Shown here in pieces: positions 1-8,569 of a stretch of DNA of 64,000 nt. The translations under genes and the position numbers were made by a program. The stretch is from Maritalea sp049801075 (GTDB lineage: Bacteria > Pseudomonadota > Alphaproteobacteria > Rhizobiales > Devosiaceae): the NCBI RefSeq assembly GCF_049801075.1, contig NZ_JBNAGG010000002.1, positions 434,001 to 498,000 of the forward strand. The letters run 5' to 3'. Positions within the stretch are counted from its first letter, which is position 1, and the number at the start of each line of letters is the position of its first letter. Below the pieces are notes generated by a model. The model was not told the origin of the DNA. It saw only the letters and a list, made by a program, of their open reading frames with translations, and searched no databases.

Positions 1-510
1 TCGCAGTGGCGGTCTTGGCCTGCGCCGAATGGCGAAAGCATCGACCAGATCACCAATCTGATTGAAGGCATTAAAAACAATCCCAATTCCCGTCGGCATA
101 TTGTGACAGCATGGAATCCGGCGGAAGTGGACAATATGGCGTTGCCGCCTTGTCACTGCTTGTTTCAGTTTTTCGTCGCGGATGGCAAATTGTCTTGCCA
201 GCTTTATCAGCGCTCCGCGGACATTTTTTTGGGCGTGCCATTCAACATTGCGTCCTATTCATTGTTGACGCACATGGTGGCGCAAGTGACCGGCCTGAAG
301 GTTGGCGAATTTGTGCATTCATTTGGCGATGCGCACATTTACCACAACCATTTTGATCAAGTGCGTTTGCAGCTGACGCGCGCACCGCGGCCTTTGCCGA
401 AATTGCTGATCAATGAAGAGCGCACGTCGATTTTTGACTTTGCCTTCGAAGATTTTGACTTTGAAGGATATGATCCGCATCCAACGATTAAGGCGCCCAT
501 CGCGGTATGA
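1..510 (+). CDS. thyA: Thymidylate synthase, 3' part (5' end outside window)
   Basis: The reading frame is open from base 1 and gives the last 169 residues of thymidylate synthase, which methylates dUMP to dTMP using methylene-tetrahydrofolate in the cytosol. The catalytic cysteine lies in the LPPCHCLFQFF motif (Cys codon 151-153). Further family signatures are QLYQRSADIFLGVPFNIASY, the nucleotide-binding GDAHIY segment, and the usual C-terminal IKAPIAV end. The internal ATG at 103 is not the start, because conserved sequence (QWRSWP) continues upstream of it. The stop overlaps the next gene in an ATGA, so thyA, the MazG-like gene and folA are probably co-transcribed. Folate oxidised by ThyA is re-reduced by the downstream FolA. 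Confidence 0.97.
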   Translation, partial: SQWRSWPAPNGESIDQITNLIEGIKNNPNSRRHIVTAWNPAEVDNMALPPCHCLFQFFVADGKLSCQLYQRSADIFLGVPFNIASYSLLTHMVAQVTGLKVGEFVHSFGDAHIYHNHFDQVRLQLTRAPRPLPKLLINEERTSIFDFAFEDFDFEGYDPHPTIKAPIAV

Positions 511-836
511 GTGAGCATACGCTTAAGCAGCTTGCGGAAAAGATTGCCAAAGTATCAGACACTTATGCGCAAAGGTGCAACATTGCGCGCGATGATGATT
601 GGTATTTGCTCAAAATTGGTGAAGAATTGGGTGAGCTAAACGCAGAATATTTGCGTATGACAAATAGAGGGCGCTTTGATGCCACGCGCACGCCAGAGAA
701 TGTGCGGGAGGCATTGGAGGATGAAGTTGCCGATGTTTGTGCGCAGCTCTTATTGTTTGCTCAGCATAATGGGATCGATGTAGAGCGCGCATTGGTACGA
801 AAATGGTTTAAATATTTACCGCAGGAAGAGCGATAA
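507..836 (+). CDS. MazG-like nucleotide pyrophosphohydrolase
   Basis: A 109-residue all-helical protein with the two acidic motifs of MazG/dUTPase-like NTP pyrophosphohydrolases: EELGELNAEYLRM near residue 38 and EALEDEVADVC near residue 72, which would bind Mg2+ and the triphosphate. The start codon overlaps the thyA stop (ATGA) and the stop overlaps the folA start (TAATG), so the three genes are translationally coupled. The family hydrolyses (d)NTPs to monophosphates. The position between thyA and folA suggests, as inference only, a role in the thymidylate pool such as supplying dUMP or removing aberrant nucleotides. The substrate cannot be read from sequence. Confidence 0.85.
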   Translation: MSEHTLKQLAEKIAKVSDTYAQRCNIARDDDWYLLKIGEELGELNAEYLRMTNRGRFDATRTPENVREALEDEVADVCAQLLLFAQHNGIDVERALVRKWFKYLPQEER

Positions 837-1357
837 TGACCACAAAGAACAAGGTGAAAATCTCTCTGATTGCCGCAGTGCCGAAAAATCATATTATCGG
901 CGCGGATGGTGATATGCCTTGGTATCTGCCATCTGATTTTAAGTTTTTCAAAGCGACCACCATGGGGAAACCTATGGTGATGGGGCGCAAACAATTTGAA
1001 ACCGTTGGTCGCCCTTTGCCGGGCCGCACCAATATTGTGGTGACGCGACGTGAGGGCTATCAGCCAGACGGTGTTTTGGTGATTAATGATCTGGATGCGG
1101 CAATTGATCACGCCAGGGAAATCGCGCTGTCCGATAAGGTTGATGAGGTGATGATCATTGGCGGTGGGGAGATTTATCAAGCCACCATCGACAAAGCAGA
1201 TCGGCTATACATCACGCATATCGATGCGTCGCCTGAGGGTGATACGGTTTTTCCAAAAATTGATCAAAGCTGGGTTGAGATAGATCGCCCGGCCTTTGAG
1301 CCACACGAACGGGATACGCAAAGCTATTATATCGCGACATATGAGCGCCAAAACTAA
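836..1357 (+). CDS. folA: Dihydrofolate reductase
   Basis: A 173-residue type I DHFR that reduces dihydrofolate to tetrahydrofolate with NADPH. Visible signatures are the N-terminal IGADGDMPWYLPSDFKFFK substrate loop (the acidic Asp after LPS is the catalytic acid), the MGRKQFE segment and PGRTNIVVTR for NADPH binding, and IIGGGEIYQ near residue 107. It starts at the TAATG overlap with the MazG-like gene. It regenerates the folate consumed by the adjacent thymidylate synthase, the standard pairing. No stand-alone terminator is visible before the hflK promoter. Confidence 0.97.
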   Translation: MTTKNKVKISLIAAVPKNHIIGADGDMPWYLPSDFKFFKATTMGKPMVMGRKQFETVGRPLPGRTNIVVTRREGYQPDGVLVINDLDAAIDHAREIALSDKVDEVMIIGGGEIYQATIDKADRLYITHIDASPEGDTVFPKIDQSWVEIDRPAFEPHERDTQSYYIATYERQN

Positions 1358-1370
1358 TTTGGTGCGGCGA

Positions 1371-1399
1371 TTGATTGAAAGCTTTAGGTTTCCTATATA
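1371..1399 (+). promoter_or_regulatory. Putative sigma-70-type promoter for hflKC
   Basis: TTGATT (1371-1376), a 17-base spacer and TATATA (1394-1399) lie just downstream of folA and 35 bases before the hflK start. Called by eye. Confidence 0.45.
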
Positions 1400-1434
1400 G
1401 TTGACACATATCTATGCAAACTGAAGGGTAACAA

Positions 1435-2508
1435 ATGCCTTGGAATGAAAACAATAGTGGCGGACCGTGGGGGCAAGGCCCTAGCGGCGGTTCGGGCGGC
1501 AGCGGTGGCGGCGGTCCACGCCGACCGAATGGTCCGAACATTGAAGACCTGTTTAAACAAAGCCGTGAACAATTTAAAGGCGGCTTGCCTGGCGGCCGGT
1601 GGGGCATTGTCGGCGTTTTGGCGCTCGTGCTCGCATTTTGGCTCTATCAAAGCATTTATCAGGTTGATGCGCAGGAAGTTGGCGTGGAGCTATTGTTTGG
1701 TCAGCCCAAGCAGGAATTCTCGCAATCTGGCCTGCATTTCCATTTTTGGCCAATCGAGACAGTTGAAATCGTGACAACAACGCAGAACCAAACCCGAATT
1801 GGTTCAGTGAGCAATTCACGTTCAAACCAAATGTCTGAAGGCTTGATGCTGACAGGTGACCAAAACATCGTTGATGTTGGCTTCTCTGTTTTGTGGCGGA
1901 TTTCTAATCCATCAGACTATTTGTTCAATGTTGCTGATCCAGACGGCGTGATGCGTCGTGCGGCAGAAAGCGCGATGCGTGAAGTGGTTGGTCGTCGTCC
2001 AGCTCAAGACGTGTTCCGTGATGACCGTGCAGGTATCGCTGTGGAAGTAGAGCAAATTACGCAAGAAATCCTCGATTCATATGGCGCTGGTATCAATATC
2101 AACGGCGTATCTATCGAAGACGCAGCACCGCCAACCGATGTGGCTGATGCCTTTGACGAAGTGCAGCGTGCTGAGCAAGATGAAGATCGTTTCCAAGAGG
2201 AAGCACGGCAATATTCAAACACGCGCTTGGGTCAAGCTCGTGGTGAAGCCGCGCAATTGCGCGAGGAAGCTGCCGCTTATAAGGACCGCGTTGTGAAGCA
2301 AGCAGAGGGTGAGGCAGCGCGCTTCCTGTCTGTTTATGAAGAATATGCCAAGGCGCCCGAGGTGACCCGTAAGCGGTTGTTCCTTGAAACAATGGAAAGT
2401 GTTCTTTCACAATCAGATAAAGTGATTTTGGAGGGCGGTTCTGGCGTTGTGCCGTATTTGCCGTTGCCTGAAATCCAAAATCGTAACAACTCGAATACGG
2501 GGAGATAA
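1435..2508 (+). CDS. hflK: FtsH protease modulator HflK
   Basis: A 357-residue inner-membrane SPFH/band-7 protein. It has a Gly-rich N-terminus (residues 4-28), one TM segment (about 59-77, GVLALVLAFWLYQS), an SPFH domain (about 80-250) and a charged coiled coil rich in Glu/Ala/Arg to about 310. HflK and HflC form a large ring around FtsH that limits its access to membrane substrates. It starts at an ATG preceded by GAAGGGTAAC. The hflC start follows the stop by two bases. The hflK-hflC-DUF2065-degP order is typical of Rhizobiales and groups membrane and periplasmic protein quality control. Confidence 0.96.
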   Translation: MPWNENNSGGPWGQGPSGGSGGSGGGGPRRPNGPNIEDLFKQSREQFKGGLPGGRWGIVGVLALVLAFWLYQSIYQVDAQEVGVELLFGQPKQEFSQSGLHFHFWPIETVEIVTTTQNQTRIGSVSNSRSNQMSEGLMLTGDQNIVDVGFSVLWRISNPSDYLFNVADPDGVMRRAAESAMREVVGRRPAQDVFRDDRAGIAVEVEQITQEILDSYGAGININGVSIEDAAPPTDVADAFDEVQRAEQDEDRFQEEARQYSNTRLGQARGEAAQLREEAAAYKDRVVKQAEGEAARFLSVYEEYAKAPEVTRKRLFLETMESVLSQSDKVILEGGSGVVPYLPLPEIQNRNNSNTGR

Positions 2509-2510
2509 TC

Positions 2511-3476
2511 ATGGGTAATCGTGCAATTATTTCTATCGTCGTCGTTATCGTTGCGATCTATTTGTTCTTCTCATCGATCTTTGTGATCAATGAACGTCAG
2601 CAAGCTATCGTTTTGCGGTTTGGTGAAATTACACGCGTGGTGCAAGAGCCGGGCCTGAATTTCAAGCTGCCAACCGACATTATTGAAACTGTACAAATCA
2701 TCGAAGACCGCAAGTTGCGCTATGAATTGGAAGATATTCGTGTGCAGGTTTCTGGCGGTAAGTTCTATGAAGTTGATGCGTTCATCATCTATCAAATTGT
2801 AGATGCGCAGAAATTCCGTGAAGCGGTGTTTGGTTCAATTTCTACTGCTGAACAGCGTATTGATACGCGACTAGAATCCGCATTGCGTCGGGTTTATGGT
2901 TTGCGTCGTTTTGAGGACGCATTGTCTGAAGAGCGCACATCAATGATGCGTGAAGCTGCTGCGTTGATCCGTACTGAAACGGAAGAAATCGGCATTGAGG
3001 TTGTTGATGTGCGGATCACCCGTACAGATTTGACCACTGAAGTTTCGCAACAAACTTTTGACCGGATGAAGGCTGAACGTTTGGCGGAAGCTGCTCGTTT
3101 GCGGGCACGTGGTCAAGAGTTGGCGCAAACATTGCGTGCGCAAGCGGATCGTCAAGCGGTTGAGATCGTAGCGACCGCCCAGCGTGACGCAGACATTTTG
3201 CGCGGTGAAGGTGAAGGTGAGCGAAACCGGATCTTTGCTGAGGCTTTCACAAGAGATGCGGAGTTCTTTGAATTCTATCGTTCAATGGAATCCTATCGCA
3301 ACGCGCTTCAAAATAGCGGCACAACAATGGTGTTGAGCCCAGATTCTGAATTCTTCCAATATTTCAGCTCTGACAGTGTTGGTGAATTTAAGAATGTGGA
3401 AACACCAGGCGCACCACAGCAATCCGCGCCTGCACCATCTAGTGTACCAACAGAAAGTGAGCCTACGGGGCAGTAA
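2511..3476 (+). CDS. hflC: FtsH protease modulator HflC
   Basis: A 321-residue partner of HflK. A TM anchor (residues 4-22) is followed by an SPFH domain opening with VINERQQAIVLRFGEI, a coiled coil with the RAQADRQAVEIVATAQRDAD-type repeat, and the FEFYRSMESYRNAL segment seen in HflC. A Pro/Ser/Glu tail of about 30 residues ends the protein. The stop overlaps the next ATG (TAATG). Together with HflK it should cap FtsH in the inner membrane. Confidence 0.96.
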   Translation: MGNRAIISIVVVIVAIYLFFSSIFVINERQQAIVLRFGEITRVVQEPGLNFKLPTDIIETVQIIEDRKLRYELEDIRVQVSGGKFYEVDAFIIYQIVDAQKFREAVFGSISTAEQRIDTRLESALRRVYGLRRFEDALSEERTSMMREAAALIRTETEEIGIEVVDVRITRTDLTTEVSQQTFDRMKAERLAEAARLRARGQELAQTLRAQADRQAVEIVATAQRDADILRGEGEGERNRIFAEAFTRDAEFFEFYRSMESYRNALQNSGTTMVLSPDSEFFQYFSSDSVGEFKNVETPGAPQQSAPAPSSVPTESEPTGQ

Positions 3477-3664
3477 TGAAAGATCTTTTCATTGCCCTGG
3501 CTTTGGCAGTTTGCTTGGAAGGGCTGCTCTACGCAGCCTTTCCACAGCAAATGAAGCGAGCCATTGCACTGATGTTGGCCACACCCGAGGCACAAATTCG
3601 CGTGATCGGGCTTACAACGGCCATCATTGGCTTTATTGTGGTTTTCTGGCTGCGCGCGGCATAA
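3476..3664 (+). CDS. DUF2065 small membrane protein
   Basis: A 62-residue protein with two predicted TM helices (about 3-20 and 41-60), matching DUF2065, a small alphaproteobacterial/gammaproteobacterial membrane protein often found beside hflC. Its start overlaps the hflC stop. Function is unknown; the context suggests an accessory of the HflKC/FtsH or DegP system (inference). Confidence 0.85.
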   Translation: MKDLFIALALAVCLEGLLYAAFPQQMKRAIALMLATPEAQIRVIGLTTAIIGFIVVFWLRAA

Positions 3665-3704
3665 ATACTTTGCGGGCAGCTCAATTTTCGGCAGGGAGGG
3701 CCAA

Positions 3705-5159
3705 ATGCGTGCACTTAAGTTGAAGCTGAGAACAGCAGCGTATCTGGCGCTTGCTGTTTTTTTTGTAGCTATCGCACCTTTGGTCGCCATGGGGCAGGGG
3801 CCGGTTTCCTTCGCGCCTTTGGTCAAAGAGCTGCAACCTGCTGTGGTCAATATTTCAACAACTCGCATGGCAACGCGGCGCGATTTAGGGTTCGAATTCC
3901 CAGAGCTGCCCGACAACTCGCCATTGCAGGATTTGTTTGAACGTTTCCAAGAGCCAGATTTTGAGCATGAGGAGCCGCAAGAGAGCCGCTCCCTCGGGTC
4001 TGGTTTTGTGATTGATGCTGAAGGCACCATTGTCACAAACTATCATGTGATTGAAGGCGCAACCGAGATTTGGGCGTCATTTGTGGATGGCGCACGTTTG
4101 CGTGCCCGCATTTTGGGTGTCGACCAAAAAACTGACATTGCGGTTTTGAAGGTCGAGACCAACCGTAATCTACCGTTCGTCCGCCTAGGCAATTCAGATG
4201 CTGCTGAAATTGGCGACTGGGTGATGGCGATTGGTAACCCGTTTGGCCTTGGTGGCTCGATTAGCGCTGGTATCGTTTCCGCGCGTAATCGTGATATTAA
4301 TTCTGGTCCGTACGACAATTTCATTCAAACAGATGCGGCCATCAATCAGGGCAACTCTGGTGGCCCATTGTTTAATGTTGATGGTGAAGTGATTGGAATC
4401 AACACTGCCATTATCTCGCGCACGGGCGGTTCGCTTGGGATTGGGTTCTCCATTCCCATCAATTTGGCCAAGCCTGTTATCCGGCAGTTGATCGAGTTTG
4501 GCGAGACCCGTCGTGGTTGGCTAGGCATTGGCATCCAAGATGTGTCGGAAGATATTGCGCTGAGCCTTGGCCGTCCAAACACAAATGGCGCTTTGGTGCT
4601 TTCCGTCAATCCAGATGGACCTTCGGTCGGTACGCTGAAAGAGGGGGACCTCATCTTGAAGTTTGACGGTCGATTGATCGAGCGTATGCGTGATTTGCCG
4701 CGCTTTGTGGCAGAAACCGATGTGGGTAAGCGCGTTACGGTGGAAGTCGAGCGACGGGGTAAGGTCGAGACTTTTGAGATTGAGCTGGGCTTGTTGGCGC
4801 AAGAAAATCCGTTGGATGGTCTTGAAGAAATTCCGCTAGATCCGCCGCCAGAGGGCCTAGGCGATATGCTTGGGTTCGAGTTTGAAGATCTCGATCCCGA
4901 AAACCGAGAATCGTATGGTCTTAAGGACGATACAGATGGCGTGTTGGTGGCAATGGTTTTGCCGCAAAGCGATGCAGAAGAAAAGGGCATTCGCGCGGGA
5001 CATCGTGTGGTTGAAGTCAATCAGCAGCCAATCTTTACCGCTGCTGAGCTGCGGACCCTATTAGGCACCGCCATTGAAACCGGACGCGAAGTTATTTTGC
5101 TCAAAATCGCGGACCCGGTTGGCAATCGTCGCTTCGTGGCCATTCGCTTGAACAAATAG
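3705..5159 (+). CDS. degP: Do/DegP-family periplasmic serine protease
   Basis: A 484-residue HtrA-family protease/chaperone. An N-terminal signal sequence (about residues 1-30, hydrophobic core LALAVFFVAIAPLVA) sends it to the periplasm. The trypsin-like domain carries the triad His114 (NYHVIEGA), Asp144 (KTDIAVLKV) and Ser218 (GNSGGPL). Two PDZ domains follow, at about 285-375 and 400-484. I chose the ATG at 3705, with GGAGGG 5-10 bases upstream, over an in-frame ATG at 3627, which would lie inside DUF2065 and spoil the signal peptide. It degrades misfolded envelope proteins, complementing the FtsH-HflKC system encoded just upstream. Confidence 0.94.
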   Translation: MRALKLKLRTAAYLALAVFFVAIAPLVAMGQGPVSFAPLVKELQPAVVNISTTRMATRRDLGFEFPELPDNSPLQDLFERFQEPDFEHEEPQESRSLGSGFVIDAEGTIVTNYHVIEGATEIWASFVDGARLRARILGVDQKTDIAVLKVETNRNLPFVRLGNSDAAEIGDWVMAIGNPFGLGGSISAGIVSARNRDINSGPYDNFIQTDAAINQGNSGGPLFNVDGEVIGINTAIISRTGGSLGIGFSIPINLAKPVIRQLIEFGETRRGWLGIGIQDVSEDIALSLGRPNTNGALVLSVNPDGPSVGTLKEGDLILKFDGRLIERMRDLPRFVAETDVGKRVTVEVERRGKVETFEIELGLLAQENPLDGLEEIPLDPPPEGLGDMLGFEFEDLDPENRESYGLKDDTDGVLVAMVLPQSDAEEKGIRAGHRVVEVNQQPIFTAAELRTLLGTAIETGREVILLKIADPVGNRRFVAIRLNK

Positions 5160-5161
5160 GT

Positions 5162-6034
5162 TTAGCGGACGAAATCTTCTTCGGCGAAACCTTGCAAAAA
5201 CAATAGGCCAGTGAGATCGGAATGGTTGAAGCGATATTTCGCTTCAGCCGCCACCACTGGCTTGGCGTGGATCGCCACGCCCATGCCTGCCGCTTTGATC
5301 ATTTTAAGATCATTCGCCCCGTCGCCGACGGCCATGGTTTGGCTCAAATCCAACTCATGGGCTTTGGCGAGGCTTTGCAGTTTTTCCAATTTGGTGTCTT
5401 GCCCCACGATAGGGCGGGCCACGGTGCCGGTCAGCGTGTCATTTTCAAACTCAAGCACATTGGCCGTGGCTTCATCAAAGCCGATGCGTTTCGCGAAATA
5501 GTCGGCGAACAGCGTGAAGCCGCCGGAGACCAATGCCGTATAGGCGCCGTAAGCACGCATGGTTTGCACCAGCGCGCGGCCGCCGGCGGCATAGCTGATT
5601 TGTTCGCGCCGGACTTCCTTGATCCGATCCAGTGGCAGGCCTTTCAGCAGCTTTACCCGTTCATCCAGTGCCGCTTCGAAAGCCAGCTCGCCGCGCATGG
5701 CGCGGGCGGTGATTTCAGCGATTTCGGCTTTAATGCCCAGCGCGTCGCCCAACTCGTCAATGCATTCCTCATTGATCATGGTGCTGTCCATATCGGCGAT
5801 CAAAAGTTGCTTGCGGCGCTTTTCATCGCTCACCACATTCACGTCGACTGCGGAATCGGCAAATGCGGTTTGGGCAGTTTCAAAACCATCCTTGGCTTTG
5901 AAGCCGATTAGTTCGCACCCCACGTCTTTTTGCAGCCAATTCATTTGGCCGCCAATGTCGTTTTTTACCTGCTCGATCAGATTGCCATCGAGTTCGGGGT
6001 TGGCGGGATTGGTGGAAAGCACTAAAACGGACAT
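5162..6034 (-). CDS. serB: Phosphoserine phosphatase
   Basis: A 290-residue HAD-superfamily enzyme catalysing the last step of serine synthesis, phosphoserine to serine. The HAD motifs are complete: D81-M-D83-S-T85 (nucleophile and acid/base aspartates), the SGGFT motif II serine, and GDGANDLKMIKAAGMGVA for motif III/IV. The N-terminal ~75 residues form an ACT-like regulatory region as in other proteobacterial SerB proteins. It ends three bases after degP (convergent) and is divergent from miaA, a pairing common in Rhizobiales. Confidence 0.96.
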   Translation of the reverse strand: MSVLVLSTNPANPELDGNLIEQVKNDIGGQMNWLQKDVGCELIGFKAKDGFETAQTAFADSAVDVNVVSDEKRRKQLLIADMDSTMINEECIDELGDALGIKAEIAEITARAMRGELAFEAALDERVKLLKGLPLDRIKEVRREQISYAAGGRALVQTMRAYGAYTALVSGGFTLFADYFAKRIGFDEATANVLEFENDTLTGTVARPIVGQDTKLEKLQSLAKAHELDLSQTMAVGDGANDLKMIKAAGMGVAIHAKPVVAAEAKYRFNHSDLTGLLFLQGFAEEDFVR

Positions 6035-6067
6035 TTACGTTCCTGCATTTGGTTGACGAGGGTGAAT

Positions 6068-6949
6068 ATGCAACGTGCATTGTTGATAGCGGGTCCAACG
6101 GCCAGCGGCAAGACGGCATATGCCATCCAGCGTGCACGGGCCGATGACGCGTTGATCGTGAACACAGATTCAATGCAGGTATATGATGTTTTAAATGTGC
6201 TTACTGCAAGGCCGTCTGCTGAAGAACTGGCCCAAGCTGAGCATAAATTGTTCGGGCATGTGCCCCCGGCGGTTCGCTATTCAACGGGCGCGTGGCTTGA
6301 TGATGTGGCGCCCCTTGTGGCCGATGCGGCACAATCTGGCCGGAACCTGATTTTTGTTGGCGGCACAGGGCTTTATTTTGATGCCTTGATAAATGGATTC
6401 GCCCAGATACCTGAAATTCCTCAAGAAGTGATTCAAGAAGTTGAAGCAGTGATTCAACCCATGGATGAGGGAGAGCGGGCCGCTTATATTGCGGATAAAG
6501 ACCCGAAAATGGCGGCGCGATTGCAATCGCCTGATCCGCAGCGCGTGGCTCGTGCCATTTCTGTGATGGAGGCCACAAATCGCTCTTTAGCTGATTGGCA
6601 AGATGATGACAATGCCCCTAGCTTGATTGAAGGTTGGGACGTGGAAAAAATCGTGCTCAATCCGGAACGCGAATTGTTGCGCAACCGCATTGCCAAGCGA
6701 TTTGAACTGATGATGGAGGGCGCGGCCATGGAAGAGGTGAAGGCAATTAAAGCACTTGATCTCGATCCAAGCTTGCCGGCCATGCGTGCCATTGGCGTAC
6801 CTGAATTGATGGCTGTTATGGTGGGAGAAATGAGCCTTGAGGAGGCGACCGAAAAGGCCATCACGGCAACCCGGCAATATGCCAAGCGTCAGCGGACGTG
6901 GTTCCGCAATCGCATGGCAGATTGGCGCTGGGTTGATCCATTTGCTTGA
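6068..6949 (+). CDS. miaA: tRNA dimethylallyltransferase
   Basis: A 293-residue enzyme that transfers a dimethylallyl group to A37 of tRNAs reading UNN codons. The P-loop GPTASGKT is at residues 9-16, followed by DSMQVY (substrate-binding Asp), the GGTGLYFDAL motif and the C-terminal TRQYAKRQRTWFRNR RNA-binding segment. I chose ATG 6068, which has GAGGGTG upstream, rather than the TTG at 6053. MiaA modification can influence leader-peptide attenuation; two Leu-rich leaders occur later in this window, though no direct link is shown. Confidence 0.95.
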   Translation: MQRALLIAGPTASGKTAYAIQRARADDALIVNTDSMQVYDVLNVLTARPSAEELAQAEHKLFGHVPPAVRYSTGAWLDDVAPLVADAAQSGRNLIFVGGTGLYFDALINGFAQIPEIPQEVIQEVEAVIQPMDEGERAAYIADKDPKMAARLQSPDPQRVARAISVMEATNRSLADWQDDDNAPSLIEGWDVEKIVLNPERELLRNRIAKRFELMMEGAAMEEVKAIKALDLDPSLPAMRAIGVPELMAVMVGEMSLEEATEKAITATRQYAKRQRTWFRNRMADWRWVDPFA

Positions 6950-6962
6950 GGGAGGATGAGTT

Positions 6963-7334
6963 ATGCCCGTTTTAAGAATGAGCGGCTTGCCGCAAAAAGA
7001 CCCGGCCAAAATCTCAGCTGCGTTGAAAAAAGTGTGTCTCGCGCTTGCCGATGTTTGTGGCTGTGATCCCAAACATGTGTGGGCCACATGGCAGGATATT
7101 GCGCCGGACCTTTATGTTGAAGGGGATCGGGCAGCAACTGCGCAGCCAGATCAAACACATCCGCCCATTGGGCAATTGTTTTGCTATGGTCACAGCACGC
7201 CAGACGAGATCGAGAAGCTGTTGAGTGTCGCTGCGACAACGTTGGGTGAGGCGCTTGGGTTGGACGACAATATTTTTATTACCTATCACGGTGTGCCAGC
7301 CGGCACCGTGTTTGATGGCGGGAAAGTTCAATAA
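6963..7334 (+). CDS. Tautomerase-superfamily-like protein
   Basis: A 123-residue protein starting MPVLRMSGL. In the 4-oxalocrotonate tautomerase/MIF superfamily the start Met is removed and Pro-1 is the catalytic base. A beta strand then helix (KISAALKKVCLALADVCG) and the repeat of that arrangement in the second half fit a two-unit beta-alpha-beta tautomerase fold. Substrate unknown. It follows miaA by 13 bases with GGAGG upstream of the ATG, so it is likely co-transcribed. The assignment rests on the N-terminus and secondary-structure pattern only. Confidence 0.55.
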   Translation: MPVLRMSGLPQKDPAKISAALKKVCLALADVCGCDPKHVWATWQDIAPDLYVEGDRAATAQPDQTHPPIGQLFCYGHSTPDEIEKLLSVAATTLGEALGLDDNIFITYHGVPAGTVFDGGKVQ

Positions 7335-7375
7335 TACAATCTCGCCCGTACGGCTTTAGGGATTAGCGCAAGCAT

Positions 7376-8569
7376 ATGTTGGTTCACAAATTGCGGTCGA
7401 TCCCGCGCCCTGCCTATATTTTTGGCTTCGCTAATTTTGTCATTGCCACGGGCGCATTCGTGTTCCCGTTTATGGCGCTGATGCTGTCGCAAAAGCTCGG
7501 TTTTTCCGCCACGGCGACAGGATTGATTGTTTATGGCGTGTTCTCCGCGCAGTTTCCCGGGCAAATGTTGGGGGGCTGGCTGACGGATAAATTTGGTCCA
7601 AAACCTGTTTATATCGCCGCACTTTCGATTGAAGCGATCATCACCTTCACGACAGGCTTTTTTGCGGAAAGCGTTGCCCTGATTGGCTTTCTGTTTTTTA
7701 TCAGCTTGGCCAACGGCACCATGGTGCCCGCCATGCAGGCATGGCAGGCGGATTTTTCTACGCCCAAAAACCGCAAACTGGTTTATGCGGTCAGCTATTA
7801 TGGCTGGAATGTCGGCTATGCTTTTGGCCCTGCCATTGGCGGGTTGCTGTTTGCGGATTATTTCCGCTTTATGTTTTGGGGCGATGCCACAACGACGCTT
7901 ATCGCGATCGCCATTGTTGCGCTGTTTTTGCCTGCACGGTTTGATCGGTCGACGGATGAAGAAATAGAAAAAGAAAAACCAGTGGAAGGTTCTGTGTGGC
8001 GCTACTTGCTAACGCGCCCGAGTTTATTGCTTTTCACGCTTTGCATGATCGGTATAAACCTTGTTTATGGCCAAATTACTGTTGCGTTGCCGCTGCAAAT
8101 GGATGCTTTTTTTGGTGATGATGGCGCCAAACTTTATGGTTGGTTGTTGATGGCCAACGGGATCGCCGTGCTGGTGTTTACGCCGATTTTGGCGCGACTA
8201 ACCAACAACAACCGGACCCTGAGTAATCTGATTTTGGCTGGCATGCTTTATGCCATTGGATTTGGCTTTGTCGGCATTTCCAACCATTTTATGCTGCTGC
8301 TGATTTGCGCCACGATCTATACGGCGGGCGAAGTGCTGTCCGTCACCAACACCAATGCCCACATCGCCAATGAAAGCCCGCGCAATATGCGGGGGCGTCT
8401 GGCGGGATCGGTGGGCTTGGCAATTGGGTTCGGCTTTGGCGCAGCGCCCGCATTGAGTGGTTGGTTTATTGACCAGTTCGGCTTGTCGGTGCTGTGGCCG
8501 AGCGTAGGCGCGTTGGCGCTGATCAGTGCTCTTGGTCTTTATTTGTTGCGCAAGCGTCAGCCGGATTAA
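7376..8569 (+). CDS. Major facilitator superfamily transporter
   Basis: A 397-residue integral membrane protein with about 12 hydrophobic segments. The MFS signature between TM2 and TM3 reads GGWLTDKFGPKPVY, and there is a charged central loop (RFDRSTDEEIEKEKP, about residue 192) between the two six-helix halves. The sequence resembles drug/metabolite efflux MFS_1 proteins, but the substrate cannot be named. Its stop overlaps by four bases that of the convergent DUF4329 gene. Confidence 0.88.
   Translation: MLVHKLRSIPRPAYIFGFANFVIATGAFVFPFMALMLSQKLGFSATATGLIVYGVFSAQFPGQMLGGWLTDKFGPKPVYIAALSIEAIITFTTGFFAESVALIGFLFFISLANGTMVPAMQAWQADFSTPKNRKLVYAVSYYGWNVGYAFGPAIGGLLFADYFRFMFWGDATTTLIAIAIVALFLPARFDRSTDEEIEKEKPVEGSVWRYLLTRPSLLLFTLCMIGINLVYGQITVALPLQMDAFFGDDGAKLYGWLLMANGIAVLVFTPILARLTNNNRTLSNLILAGMLYAIGFGFVGISNHFMLLLICATIYTAGEVLSVTNTNAHIANESPRNMRGRLAGSVGLAIGFGFGAAPALSGWFIDQFGLSVLWPSVGALALISALGLYLLRKRQPD

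Noticed and set aside
5222..5911. 229-residue plus-strand ORF opposite serB
   Set aside because: It lies wholly antisense to serB, which has all HAD motifs; the ORF has no recognisable domain.
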